In this document: in pieces, positions 27,843 to 37,125 of the stretch
How the letters are laid out: each line of letters starts with the position of its first letter
How positions within the stretch are numbered: the first letter of the stretch is position 1
NCBI RefSeq assembly: GCF_003173595.1
Contig: NZ_QGNZ01000004.1
Location: forward strand, 496,001 to 560,000
DNA length: 64,000 nt
Source of the DNA: Pedobacter yonginensis
GTDB taxonomy: Bacteria > Bacteroidota > Bacteroidia > Sphingobacteriales > Sphingobacteriaceae
Direction: 5' to 3'
The notes under the pieces: model-generated
The model's database searches: none
The model's input: the letters and a program-made list of their open reading frames with translations, nothing else
Told to the model about the DNA's origin: nothing
Translations under genes and position numbers: made by a program

Positions 27843-29132
27843 ATGCAAGATAAATTAGATGAATTACAGCTTCGTTCTGAAGCCGTTCATGAGGTACTAA
27901 GCGAACCTCCATCTTGGATGATTCGTTGGGGAATTACGGTTATTTTTACCTTCTTAATTTTAATTTTGATTGCATCCTGGATTGTAAAATACCCAGAATT
28001 TATTCCTGCCCAGGTGCAAATTACAACGCAATATCCGCCAGAAAAACTTGAGGCAAGAACAAATGGTAAATTAGAAAGAATTTTAATTCGAAACCAACAA
28101 ACTGTACGAGCGGGACAGGTGTTGGCCAACTTTGAAACGAGCGCTAACTATCAGCATATTTTGATGCTGAAATCTGTTTTAGATACGCTGAAACCTAATT
28201 TCGAAGTATTTCATTTTCCAATAAATAAATTAAGAACCCTCCAATTGGGTGAAATACAGCCAGCTTTTATTCAGTTTGAGAAATCCTATTTGCAGTACGT
28301 TTTGCAACAAAAGTTACAGCCTTACAAGGTAGAAACAGTTGCTGGACAAGAAACATTATCCGAACAATCTGCTCAAATGCAACACTTAATTATTCAAAGA
28401 AAATTAGAGCAAGTCAAATTGAATTTAGCTGAACAAGATTACAATAGGCATCAAAAATTATTTAATAATGGAGTAATTTCAGCGGTTGAATTTGAGCAGA
28501 AGAAAATTGCGTTGCTACAGGCTCAACAAGCGCTGCAAAGTGTCGATATATCTCTTTCGTCACAAGCCAATGCAATTTCGGCCACCAAAAAAAACATACA
28601 CGGTAGCTCCATTTCAAAACAAAAAGATGATACCAATTTTTTAGTTGAAACACTACAGTCTTTAGATCAGCTCAAAAAATCATTAAAAGATTGGGAGCAT
28701 ATGTATTTACTTACCTCTTCTATTGATGGAAAAGTGAGCTTTCAACAGTATTGGGGCGAAAATCAGTTTGTAAAGTCAGGAGAAGTTGTTTTCGTTATTT
28801 TGCCTACAAGTACGAAATCTTTAATTGGTAAATTAATTGTTCCAGCGGCTAACACGGGGAAAATCAAAACCGGGCAGAGAATTATAATAAAGCTGGATAA
28901 TTATCCATATCAGCAGTTTGGAACAGTGGAGGGAAGAATTAAGAACATTTCATTAGCGCCTGATAAGGATGGTAATTATTTTATTGAGGCCGAATTGCCT
29001 AACAATCTTGAAACCTCACAAAAAAAGGAACTTGAGTTTGACAAAGAATTACGTGGGTCTGCAGAAATTGTAACTGAAGATTTGAGGTTATTGGAGCGCT
29101 TTTTTTATCAATTTAGGAATATCTTTAAGTAG
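27843..29132 (+). CDS. HlyD-family periplasmic adaptor of the C39 exporter
   Basis: 429 residues: a short cytoplasmic segment, one membrane helix (WGITVIFTFLILILIASWIV), then an adaptor with two lipoyl half-motifs (EARTNGKLERILIRNQQTVR and LLTSSIDGKVSFQQYWGENQ) flanking a long coiled coil (about 130-270). This is the membrane-fusion subunit that links the ABC exporter to an outer membrane channel. No TolC-like gene is found in the window, so the channel must be encoded elsewhere. It is the last gene of the cluster. Confidence 0.92.
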   Translation: MQDKLDELQLRSEAVHEVLSEPPSWMIRWGITVIFTFLILILIASWIVKYPEFIPAQVQITTQYPPEKLEARTNGKLERILIRNQQTVRAGQVLANFETSANYQHILMLKSVLDTLKPNFEVFHFPINKLRTLQLGEIQPAFIQFEKSYLQYVLQQKLQPYKVETVAGQETLSEQSAQMQHLIIQRKLEQVKLNLAEQDYNRHQKLFNNGVISAVEFEQKKIALLQAQQALQSVDISLSSQANAISATKKNIHGSSISKQKDDTNFLVETLQSLDQLKKSLKDWEHMYLLTSSIDGKVSFQQYWGENQFVKSGEVVFVILPTSTKSLIGKLIVPAANTGKIKTGQRIIIKLDNYPYQQFGTVEGRIKNISLAPDKDGNYFIEAELPNNLETSQKKELEFDKELRGSAEIVTEDLRLLERFFYQFRNIFK

Positions 29133-29221
29133 GAAATTAAATTGAGGATTATTAGTTTTTTATCCATGCCTCAGGATTTGATGTAAATGAAGCAGCAATC
29201 GAACCTTTTTCTAATTAAAGG

Positions 29222-29252
29222 TTTGATTTTAAGAAATATATTGCTACTTTTG
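29222..29252 (+). promoter_or_regulatory. Consensus Bacteroidota promoter of the rpsF operon
   Basis: TTTG (29222-29225), 19 bp, then TACTTTTG (29245-29252) is an exact match to the Bacteroidota vegetative promoter TTTG-N19-TAnnTTTG. It lies about 50 bp before the rpsF start codon. Confidence 0.85.
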
Positions 29253-29304
29253 CAACCCCGTAATATACCTCGGGATTAACAAATTAAAAACATAATTTAT
29301 AACA

Positions 29305-29661
29305 ATGAATCAGTACGAAACTGTTATCGTTCTAACCCCATTGTTATCTGAGGAAGCATCGAAAGAGGCATTAGCCAAATTCAAAGCTGTTCTTGTAGAT
29401 AACGGTGCCGAAATTATCCAAGAGGATAATTGGGGTTTGAGAAAATTAGCGTATCCGATTGAGAAAAAATCAAACGGATTCTTCAACTTAACTGAATACA
29501 AAGCTTCAGGTGATTTGATCGCAAAATTAGAGCTTCAATTAAAACGCGATGAGCGTGTGTTACGTTTCTTAACTATCCGTTTAGATAAACACGCTGTTGC
29601 TTACAATGAGAAAAAACGTAGTGGTGCGTTTAACAAAAAAACTAAGGAGGTTGCAGCGTAA
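29305..29661 (+). CDS. rpsF: 30S ribosomal protein bS6
   Basis: 118 residues. [20 protein letters not shown] is the typical bS6 start, followed by [19 protein letters not shown] and [18 protein letters not shown]. bS6 binds bS18 on the small-subunit platform. First gene of rpsF-rpsR-rplI; its stop codon overlaps the rpsR start by one base. There is no ssb in this operon, unlike the arrangement in many other bacteria. Its own start has no Shine-Dalgarno sequence. Confidence 0.97.
   Translation: MNQYETVIVLTPLLSEEASKEALAKFKAVLVDNGAEIIQEDNWGLRKLAYPIEKKSNGFFNLTEYKASGDLIAKLELQLKRDERVLRFLTIRLDKHAVAYNEKKRSGAFNKKTKEVAA
29643..29651 (+). promoter_or_regulatory. Strong Shine-Dalgarno before rpsR
   Basis: TAAGGAGGT lies inside the rpsF 3' end, 9 nt before the rpsR ATG, with AAGGAGGT complementary to the 16S anti-Shine-Dalgarno core. 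This is unusual for Bacteroidota, whose genes mostly lack such sites. Confidence 0.75.
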
Positions 29662-29924
29662 TGGCAAGAGAACAAATACAATACGTAACCGCCCCTAAAG
29701 TAGAGGATAACCGTAAAAAATATTGCCGTTTCAAGAAAAACGGCATTAAATACATCGATTACAAGGATGCAAATTTCTTGTTGAAATTTATTAACGATCA
29801 AGGTAAATTATTACCGCGCCGTTTAACTGGTACTTCGTTAAAATTCCAACGTAAAGTGGCTCAAGCAGTTAAACGTGCTCGTCACATCGGTTTGTTACCT
29901 TTCGTTGCAGATCAATTAAAATAG
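29661..29924 (+). CDS. rpsR: 30S ribosomal protein bS18
   Basis: 87 residues, with the bS18 core [20 protein letters not shown] and [20 protein letters not shown]. It forms a heterodimer with bS6. The ATG overlaps the rpsF stop (TAATG). The preceding Shine-Dalgarno is far stronger than at other genes here, which may allow translational control. In Flavobacterium ribosomes bS18, bS6 and bS21 are known to mask the anti-Shine-Dalgarno. Confidence 0.97.
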   Translation: MAREQIQYVTAPKVEDNRKKYCRFKKNGIKYIDYKDANFLLKFINDQGKLLPRRLTGTSLKFQRKVAQAVKRARHIGLLPFVADQLK

Positions 29925-29928
29925 GAGG
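29923..29928 (+). promoter_or_regulatory. Shine-Dalgarno before rplI
   Basis: AGGAGG overlaps the rpsR stop codon and sits 9 nt before the rplI ATG. Confidence 0.65.
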
Positions 29929-29937
29929 CTCAGAGAT

Positions 29938-30381
29938 ATGGAAATTATTTTAAAACAAGATATTAAAGGCCTTGGCGAGAAAGATGATGTAGTTAATGTA
30001 AAACCAGGTTATGGTCGTAACTATTTAATCCCTCAAGGATTTGGCGCTTTGGCTACTTCTTCTGCTAAAAAAGTTTTAGCTGAAAATTTAAAGCAAGCTG
30101 CTTTTAAACAAGATAAAATTAAGAAAGATGCTGAAGGTATTGCTGAGCGTTTAACGTCCGTTAAACTTTCTATCGGTGCTAAAGCTGGCGAAAGCGGAAA
30201 AATCTTCGGAGCGGTTAATACCATCCAGATTGCTGAAGCATTAAAAGCGCAAGGCTTTGATGTAGATCGTCGTCGTATTACTTTCGAAACTGAACCTAAA
30301 TTTGTTGGCGAATATGTTGCTAACTTAAACTTACACAAAGAAGTTAAAGTTCAAGTTCCTTTTGAAGTAATTGCTGAATAA
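29938..30381 (+). CDS. rplI: 50S ribosomal protein bL9
   Basis: 147 residues. MEIILKQDIKGLGEKDDVVN and VKPGYGRNYLIPQGFGALAT form the N-terminal globular domain, followed by the connecting helix and a C-terminal domain (KLSIGAKAGESGKIFGAVNT). It binds 23S rRNA at the base of the L1 stalk. Last gene of the operon, followed by a strong bidirectional terminator. Confidence 0.97.
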   Translation: MEIILKQDIKGLGEKDDVVNVKPGYGRNYLIPQGFGALATSSAKKVLAENLKQAAFKQDKIKKDAEGIAERLTSVKLSIGAKAGESGKIFGAVNTIQIAEALKAQGFDVDRRRITFETEPKFVGEYVANLNLHKEVKVQVPFEVIAE

Positions 30382-30400
30382 GCATTCTTTAAAAATCATA

Positions 30401-30437
30401 AAAAAAGTCCTTTCATTTTTTTGAAAGGACTTTTTTT
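30401..30437. terminator. Bidirectional terminator after rplI
   Basis: Stem AAAAAGTCCTTTCA / TGAAAGGACTTTTT (arms within 30401-30415 and 30422-30436), with A and T runs on either side. It lies between convergent rplI and the SDR gene. Confidence 0.9.
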
Positions 30438-30447
30438 ATGCACTTAT

Positions 30448-31152
30448 TTACCCTTTTGGTGTAGTTGGTCTAATCTCAATCTTACTTGGTAAAGTTCTCG
30501 CAGGCATGGCTAATAAATCTACAACGAGTTTACCCATATCTTCTGGCTGGATTTTCCAAGCATCTTCTTCCGCATTCGGATTGTGATCGTTAAAGTGGGT
30601 AGCAACCGAACCTGGCATAATGGTACTAACTTTTATTCCGTGGCTTCTCAAATCCAGCATAATCGATTGTGTAAAGCCAGTTAAGCCAAATTTACTGGCA
30701 TTGTAGGCAGAACCCCCTGCAAAAAAGTTTGTGCCGGCCAAACTCGATATGGTAAAAATATAGCCTTTAGTTTTTTTAATCTCTGCTAAACCGGCCTTAA
30801 TGCTGTAAAAAACACCTGTAAGGTTGGTGTCTATCGTTTCATTCCAAAGGGCTACATCCAAATCTTCAATCGGTGCGAAATGCCCAACACCAGCATTGGC
30901 AATTAACACATCTAGTTGTCCCCATTTTTCAATAATGAGATTAACTGCCTCTTGTTGTGACTGGTAGTCTTTTACATCCGCTTCTATGGCTAAAATGTCG
31001 CCATGCGCAACCAATTGTGAAGCTGCAGCATTTGCCGCATCCAGCGTTCTACTGCTAATGGCTACTTTATAACCATCCTTTAAAAGTGCTTCGGCAATAC
31101 CAAAACCTATTCCTTTACTTCCTCCTGTTATGAGGGCTACTTTTATGCTCAT
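30448..31152 (-). CDS. SDR-family oxidoreductase
   Basis: 234 residues from the ATG at 31152 (MSIKVALITGGSKGIGFGIA). The longer open frame to 31320 adds only non-conserved residues and overlaps the next gene's promoter region, so I reject it. Rossmann motif TGGSKGIG, NAG motif (IANAGVG), catalytic Ser (FTISSLAG) and YNASK are all present. A classical short-chain dehydrogenase, substrate unknown; the sequence is closest in feel to 3-ketoacyl-ACP-reductase-like SDRs. Confidence 0.92.
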   Translation of the reverse strand: MSIKVALITGGSKGIGFGIAEALLKDGYKVAISSRTLDAANAAASQLVAHGDILAIEADVKDYQSQQEAVNLIIEKWGQLDVLIANAGVGHFAPIEDLDVALWNETIDTNLTGVFYSIKAGLAEIKKTKGYIFTISSLAGTNFFAGGSAYNASKFGLTGFTQSIMLDLRSHGIKVSTIMPGSVATHFNDHNPNAEEDAWKIQPEDMGKLVVDLLAMPARTLPSKIEIRPTTPKG

Positions 31153-31281
31153 GATAATTCTTTTTGATTTTAACGATTGAAAGGCAAATATGTTTAATAA
31201 CAATTCAAATATGGTTAAATGAATGTAATTACCCTGATTGTAAAAATTATACAGACATTTAGATTTTATTAACTTTGAAGC

Positions 31282-32004
31282 ATGACCAAAACTACTCGAT
31301 CTAAAACCAAAGCAAAGCATCCACTTTTAAAGAAGATAACCAATATTGCCACTAAAGTATTTTTGTATTTTTTATTGGTATCTATTTTTTGGGTTATTGC
31401 CTTACGTTTCATCAATCCACCCATAACACTATTGATGGTATTAAGGAATATTGAACGCAAGGCGGATGGTAAGCCATTTAAAACGGAGAAAAAGTGGGTT
31501 AAATTTGAAAACATGTCTGACAATATGAAAAGAGCAGCAGTTTCGGCAGAAGACCAACTTTTTTTGAAGCATATAGGTTTCGATGTTAAAGCCATCGAAA
31601 AAGCCTTCGCTAGTAATGCAAAAGGAAAAAAAGTGAAGGGGGGAAGTACTATTTCTCAGCAAACGGCAAAAAACGTTTTCCTTTGGCCAGGCAGATCGTG
31701 GATTAGGAAAGGTTTTGAGGCTTATTTTACCTTGTTAATCGAGATTTTTTGGAGTAAAGAAAGAATTTTAGAAGTTTATTTAAATGTGATTGAAATGGGC
31801 GATGGCATTTATGGTGCTGAAGCTGCCGCGCAAGAATATTATGGCAAATCCTGCACTAAACTCACTAAAAATCAGGCCGCATTAATTGCCTCCTGCTTTC
31901 CAAATCCGAGAAGGTGGACACCCAACAACGCCACGCCTTATATTCGGCACAGGCAATATCTAATTTTAAGAAATATGAGAAGGTTGGGGCCACTCGATTT
32001 TTAA
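31282..32004 (+). CDS. mtgA: Monofunctional peptidoglycan glycosyltransferase
   Basis: 240 residues: a basic cytoplasmic tail, one membrane helix (VFLYFLLVSIFWVIALRFI) and a GT51 domain. The catalytic Glu90 lies in VSAEDQLFLKHIGFD; the second motif is GGSTISQQTAKNVFLW; WSKERILEVYLNVIEMGDG is the third. It polymerises lipid II into glycan strands at the inner membrane without a transpeptidase domain. It is divergent from the SDR gene and 45 bp upstream of GH31. Confidence 0.95.
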   Translation: MTKTTRSKTKAKHPLLKKITNIATKVFLYFLLVSIFWVIALRFINPPITLLMVLRNIERKADGKPFKTEKKWVKFENMSDNMKRAAVSAEDQLFLKHIGFDVKAIEKAFASNAKGKKVKGGSTISQQTAKNVFLWPGRSWIRKGFEAYFTLLIEIFWSKERILEVYLNVIEMGDGIYGAEAAAQEYYGKSCTKLTKNQAALIASCFPNPRRWTPNNATPYIRHRQYLILRNMRRLGPLDF

Positions 32005-32049
32005 TGAAGATCGACCTCTAAGTACATAACCAAATAATAAGAACAAAAC

Positions 32050-34515
32050 ATGAAGTTTACAAGATTTAAAACATTTTTCATCTGCATACTTTTTAGTCAA
32101 ACCGTGTGGTCTCAAGAATCAGTAGGGGAGATTGTAGAGTACAAAAAAACCAATCATGGTATAGAAGGCAGTACCTTAAAACATTATTTCAAAATATCAG
32201 TATATAACCCGAACTGTATCCGCTTGCAGGTTTCTGGAAAAAAGAATATCGAGGATTTCTCCTTTGCGCTGGTCAGTGAAAAAATGCCAGATTTTTCTAA
32301 TTTCAAAATCCTAGATAATGCCAATGTTTTAACCATTTCTACAGATAAAATTGTAGCAGAAATTCAGAAAAAACCATATTTTAAAATCACCTATAAAAAT
32401 AACAGAGGCGAAATTATAAACGAAGATTTAGACGGAAAGGCCCTAGGAACAACCTTTCAAGGAGATAAAGTAACGGTTTATAAAAAACACTTTGGAGAGC
32501 GTTTTGTAGGAATGGGAGAGTCGCTGGGAAATTTAGACAGAAGTAAATCAATCGTTACTACTTGGAATACAGATTATTACAAATATGACGATGCTAAAGT
32601 GCCTATGTACATTAGTGTTCCTTTTTATATCGGGATTTTGAAAGATAAAGTTTATGGAATTTACTACGACAACACCCACAAAGGAACTTTTAATTTCGGA
32701 GCTTCCAATAAGCGCTTCATGTCTGTGAGTTTTGATGGTGGGGATATGGATTATTTCTTTATTCACGATAGTTCTGTTGCCAAGGTTATTGAAAATTATA
32801 CCGCCTTAACCGGCAGGATGCCACTTCCACCGAAATGGAGTATCGGTTATCAACAATCCAGATGCAGTTATTACAATGAAAGCCAGGTAAATTTTATTGC
32901 AAATACCTTCCGAGAGAAAAAAATTCCCTTAGATGGAATTGTTTTGGATGCAGACTATTTAGTTGATTATGAGCCTTTTCGAATTGATACAAAAAAGTTC
33001 CCCGACATGAAAAAAATGGCCTCGCAACTGAAGCTTAAAGGAATAGAACTTACGGCCTCTGTAAACCCTGGAATTAAAATAGATTCTAGCTACGGTGCTT
33101 ATCAAAATGGAATCAAAGAAGATGTATTTCTAAAATACCAGGATGGAGAAAAGTACATTGCAGATATATATCCCAATACCAATCATTTCCCTGATTTTAC
33201 CTATCCAAAAGCCAGAAACTGGTGGGCAGATCAAATGAAAGTCTATCAAGAAGTAGGTATAAATGGTTATTGGAATGATATGAATGAACCTGCCATTGAT
33301 GGACAAATGATGCCCGATAACGTGGTGTTTAATTATAATGGAAGGATATCCAATACGGCAGAATCGCATAATTTGTATGGCTTTTTAATGGCACGCGCTT
33401 CTTTTGAATCCTTTAAGAAATATGGGGGCAATAAACGACCTTTCGTAATGACACGTTCTGCTTTTGCAGGTGTACAACGGTATTCGACGGTTTGGAGTGG
33501 CGACAATCAGGCTAAGGACGAGCATCTATTACTTGGGGTGCTGCTCAATAATCAAATGAGCTTATCAGGCATTCCATTTGTAGGGCCCGATTTGGGTGGT
33601 TACACCGGAGATGGGAACAAAGATTTGTACAAACGCTGGATAGAAGTTGGTGTTTTTTCTCCCTATTTGAGAAACCACCGAGAACAGTTTGCAGCCGCTA
33701 ACGAACCTTGGGCCTATGGCGAAGAAAACGAATTGATTTCACAATCCTACATCAATTTTAGGTATCAGCTAATGCCATATTTGTATTCTAAATTTCAAGA
33801 AACCAGCCAAAATGGAATGCCAATAGCTAAAGCATTATGTTTAGATTATCCCTTCAACGAAAAGACATATGATCTTAATTATCAATATCAGTTCCTCTTT
33901 GGTGATGCCCTATTTATTGCTCCAGTAACTGGCAAGGAAAAGCAGAAAAAGGTTTATTTTCCAGATGATGTTTTTTATAATCTTTTCACGGATGAAAAAA
34001 TAGAAGGAAATCAAGAAAAAGTAATTGATTTAGATGCCTATCACCTTCCAATTTTTGCAAAACAATCTTCAATTATCCCGCTGCAAAGTGTAACCCAAAG
34101 CACAAAGGAAAAGCCAGACGACGTATTGTTTGTTCATATTTATAATGGAAGCAAAAGAAATACATTTGCTTATTATGAAGATGATGGCGAAACGCTGAAC
34201 TACGAGAAAGGGAGTTTTTATAAAAGGAATATAGAATTCAACCCAGATAAAAGAAGCATTACTTTTTCAAAAAAACAAGGTGAGTTTAAGTCAAACTTCA
34301 CCAAAATCAAAATTATCATGCACGGTTTTAATGATGTTACTACCGCATTGAAATCGAAAAAAGAGCATTGCAAACCATTCGACCCTTTGGCCAATTTAGA
34401 TCAAATTTATTATGATGCATTGGCCCTTAAAAACATGAGAATCAGCAATCAAATAAAAGAATCTCAAACCTTTGTGGTCGATAATAAAAATGAGGAGATA
34501 ATCATTAATTACTAA
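32050..34515 (+). CDS. Glycoside hydrolase family 31 alpha-glucosidase
   Basis: 821 residues with signal peptide ending TVWSQES. The N-terminal galactose-mutarotase-like domain (to about 255) is followed by the TIM barrel. GYWNDMNEPA carries the nucleophile Asp410 and TVWSGDNQAKDEH the acid/base Asp485. VLDADYLVDYEPFRIDTKKF and GYTGDGNKDLYKRW are further family blocks, and a C-terminal beta domain with NTFAYYEDDGETLNYEKG matches DUF5110. It hydrolyses alpha-glucosides (or alpha-xylosides) in the periplasm; the exact linkage is not determined by sequence. Confidence 0.93.
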   Translation: MKFTRFKTFFICILFSQTVWSQESVGEIVEYKKTNHGIEGSTLKHYFKISVYNPNCIRLQVSGKKNIEDFSFALVSEKMPDFSNFKILDNANVLTISTDKIVAEIQKKPYFKITYKNNRGEIINEDLDGKALGTTFQGDKVTVYKKHFGERFVGMGESLGNLDRSKSIVTTWNTDYYKYDDAKVPMYISVPFYIGILKDKVYGIYYDNTHKGTFNFGASNKRFMSVSFDGGDMDYFFIHDSSVAKVIENYTALTGRMPLPPKWSIGYQQSRCSYYNESQVNFIANTFREKKIPLDGIVLDADYLVDYEPFRIDTKKFPDMKKMASQLKLKGIELTASVNPGIKIDSSYGAYQNGIKEDVFLKYQDGEKYIADIYPNTNHFPDFTYPKARNWWADQMKVYQEVGINGYWNDMNEPAIDGQMMPDNVVFNYNGRISNTAESHNLYGFLMARASFESFKKYGGNKRPFVMTRSAFAGVQRYSTVWSGDNQAKDEHLLLGVLLNNQMSLSGIPFVGPDLGGYTGDGNKDLYKRWIEVGVFSPYLRNHREQFAAANEPWAYGEENELISQSYINFRYQLMPYLYSKFQETSQNGMPIAKALCLDYPFNEKTYDLNYQYQFLFGDALFIAPVTGKEKQKKVYFPDDVFYNLFTDEKIEGNQEKVIDLDAYHLPIFAKQSSIIPLQSVTQSTKEKPDDVLFVHIYNGSKRNTFAYYEDDGETLNYEKGSFYKRNIEFNPDKRSITFSKKQGEFKSNFTKIKIIMHGFNDVTTALKSKKEHCKPFDPLANLDQIYYDALALKNMRISNQIKESQTFVVDNKNEEIIINY

Positions 34516-34537
34516 ACGTAAACACGTGGGATTTTAA

Positions 34538-36955
34538 TTAGTCGTGGTCTTTATTCCACCTAATTTTTATCCCACCTTTTTCGTCGTCAACCGCCTTTAA
34601 ATGGAGCACAATGCCTCGCATTCTGGCTTCGCGTTTTTCGCTTTTGGTGAGATTTTCATCGCCTTTCGGATTTCTAAGTGGAATATCCATTGCGATAGCA
34701 GTGCCTGAACCAAGTGCATAAACACCTTTAATATTGAAATTCATTGCACTAGAGTTAACCTGCATTGGGCTAATTTCAACCTTGTCGCCTTTTACGGTTA
34801 ATGTACCATCCAAGTTTTTAATTTCTACGTTGGATAAATTTCTGTTCGCAAAGGCAAATTTCCCTACCTTAACCATCGGATCGAAATTTACGAGTGCTGC
34901 ATTGTTGAGGTTGAAAATTACCTTACCATTTATGGATCGTGGAAAAATCTTGCCGGTGTGCGAAATTCGGCCAGAAATGTTAACCAACGAGGATAGATAG
35001 CCCTTTATATTTTTATTGGTGATGGTATTTTGTCCGAAATTATCGAATGAGTAAAAGAAATCTTTAACGCTTACATGGCTAATTTTTGAGCTCATTTTAA
35101 ACAGGTTAGAAGATGCCTCTTGCACGATATTTCCATTCAAGGAAAGCAAACCTCCGGCATGGGCAACACTTATTTTGTTAAAATAGATACCTTCTCCTCG
35201 AAGTGAAATATCAGCATCTAGATTCTTCGCGGTAAATTTGTCGTAAATCGCCCGATCAACCGTTAAGCGAATATTCATTTTAGAAACTTCCAAAACATTA
35301 CTCAGCTCTTTCGAGGCTGTTTTCATCGAATTGCCTGATTTCGTTTTCTTCTTCGTGGCTCTAGGTCCTAAAAACGGCAGAAACTCGTTTAAATACAACT
35401 GCGGACTGTGCATTTTTAAATTCACCAGAATCTTTTCTGGATCGGTATAGTACAAGTTTGCAAAATTGGCAATGTTGCAGCTTACATTCAGTTCGCTTTT
35501 ACCTAATTGAAAGTGACCATTTTGAATAGATAAATCATTTTGATCGAAATTAATGTTTAGTGCACTTTTTACCAAGTGTAGTTTACGTGGAACGTAGAGT
35601 ATATCTGCATCGGCAATATCAATTTTTCCTGATACCACGGGTTTTGTAAATCTAAAATTATCGATATCTGCTTGGCAATACAAGCGCAAATTGGCTGTTC
35701 CGTTTTTAAATACAAAATCGTTGGTGCCCAGCGAATTGTTGAGGTTAGATAATGGAAATTGCGACGTAACCAAACCTGTAGCAATAGGGCGGGATAGGTT
35801 ATTAACGGTAAAGGTTTCTATACTTAATGGTGCATTAAAGTATTTGGCGGTAAGCTTACTAAACTTTATAGATGAGTTTTCATCTCCAATAATTCCACCT
35901 AGGGTATCTTGATTGGTGAAAGCGCCATCAAAATTACAGGCGGTTAACGTTCCGGCGGGTATGGTTACAGCATTATCTCTAACCTTAATGCCAACTTTTA
36001 TCAATGGATCGCCATATTTGCCAGAACCGTCATCAACAATATTGCCCCTAATGTCAATCGGTTTAGCAATTCCAAACTTTAAAAGCTTCGAAGAAATGTT
36101 TGGCGAAAGGAGCAATGCAACGTCTTTGTATAAAATGTCATCAACGGCAATACTTATGGCAAAGGCAGATTTATCAAGTTCTATCTTAGCACCAATGGTA
36201 AAGGGGTGGCCGCCGATATTTAAGATTTCTGGTGATAGAATTACGGCATCTAAATCTTTGCTGTAGTGAGCGGAAAGTGTACCTTCTAATGATTTATCTT
36301 TCAAAAAACTACCTTTTCTGGTGTTAAATGCAAAGCTATTCACTTGTGTTTTAAGCTTAATCTTGCCCGTCCACCCACTATCCGGATATTGCATTCTTCC
36401 CTGAATCTGATCGATGTCAAAGTTAAATAGCTTAAATCTTTTTTGATTGTCCAGTATCAAGCTTACCTGATTAAAATCAATTTTTTTGACTTCAAGTGCT
36501 GATGATTTTGAGGCTGATTTCTGTTCTCCTTTTGGTTTGCTCTTGAAAATGCTGGTATTGCTGTAACCGCTTGAGTCGGTATAAATGTAAATTGATGCGT
36601 TGTTAATGGCAATTTGATTGATGTTGATGTTGCCAACAATTAGGGAAAGCACATTCAATGACACGTCTATATCTTGTGCTTTCAATAAATCGTGTTTATG
36701 TGTTGCCCATAAGCTATCCCTCAGTAATACACCATTCAAAGAAACAGATACCCCTGGGAAACTTTTAAGCAAGGTAGGTTCCATGTTTGTGGCAGTAATT
36801 TGGCCGTTTAGGTTTTTATTCAACTGCTCAAGTATCGAAGCCAATACTTCTTTTTTGTTTCTGCTAATGTAAAAGGCGCCTGCAAGCCAAGTTAGTATAA
36901 CTAACAAAAGCACTGCCGACAGTATTTTTAGGGAGATTTTGAGCCAGCGTTTCAT
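34538..36955 (-). CDS. AsmA-family protein
   Basis: 805 residues: one N-terminal membrane helix (ISLKILSAVLLLVILTWLAG), an AsmA N-terminal part (QLNKNLNGQITATNMEPTLL, FPGVSVSLNGVLLRDSLW) and a long beta-rich body. The C-terminal region holds the AsmA_2/DUF3971-like stretch (GHLQGKLKY-type repeats are not obvious; NGKVIFNLNNAALVNFDPMV is the clearest block). AsmA-like proteins are large periplasmic bridge-type proteins proposed to move phospholipids to the outer membrane. It is convergent with GH31 with 22 bp between them and no terminator. Confidence 0.88.
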   Translation of the reverse strand: MKRWLKISLKILSAVLLLVILTWLAGAFYISRNKKEVLASILEQLNKNLNGQITATNMEPTLLKSFPGVSVSLNGVLLRDSLWATHKHDLLKAQDIDVSLNVLSLIVGNININQIAINNASIYIYTDSSGYSNTSIFKSKPKGEQKSASKSSALEVKKIDFNQVSLILDNQKRFKLFNFDIDQIQGRMQYPDSGWTGKIKLKTQVNSFAFNTRKGSFLKDKSLEGTLSAHYSKDLDAVILSPEILNIGGHPFTIGAKIELDKSAFAISIAVDDILYKDVALLLSPNISSKLLKFGIAKPIDIRGNIVDDGSGKYGDPLIKVGIKVRDNAVTIPAGTLTACNFDGAFTNQDTLGGIIGDENSSIKFSKLTAKYFNAPLSIETFTVNNLSRPIATGLVTSQFPLSNLNNSLGTNDFVFKNGTANLRLYCQADIDNFRFTKPVVSGKIDIADADILYVPRKLHLVKSALNINFDQNDLSIQNGHFQLGKSELNVSCNIANFANLYYTDPEKILVNLKMHSPQLYLNEFLPFLGPRATKKKTKSGNSMKTASKELSNVLEVSKMNIRLTVDRAIYDKFTAKNLDADISLRGEGIYFNKISVAHAGGLLSLNGNIVQEASSNLFKMSSKISHVSVKDFFYSFDNFGQNTITNKNIKGYLSSLVNISGRISHTGKIFPRSINGKVIFNLNNAALVNFDPMVKVGKFAFANRNLSNVEIKNLDGTLTVKGDKVEISPMQVNSSAMNFNIKGVYALGSGTAIAMDIPLRNPKGDENLTKSEKREARMRGIVLHLKAVDDEKGGIKIRWNKDHD

Positions 36956-37125
36956 AAATAGGAATTGGTTTAACCAATATAATCTTTTTTAGGCGTTAAT
37001 TGTTTGCTTCTAAGCAAATTAAAATGCCATTAGAGATATTGGTTTTGAACTTGTGTTTGTATTGCACTGCAAAAATGCCATGCATAAAGGAATGGAATAG
37101 AAAGTATTAAAACTTAATGCTCGAA

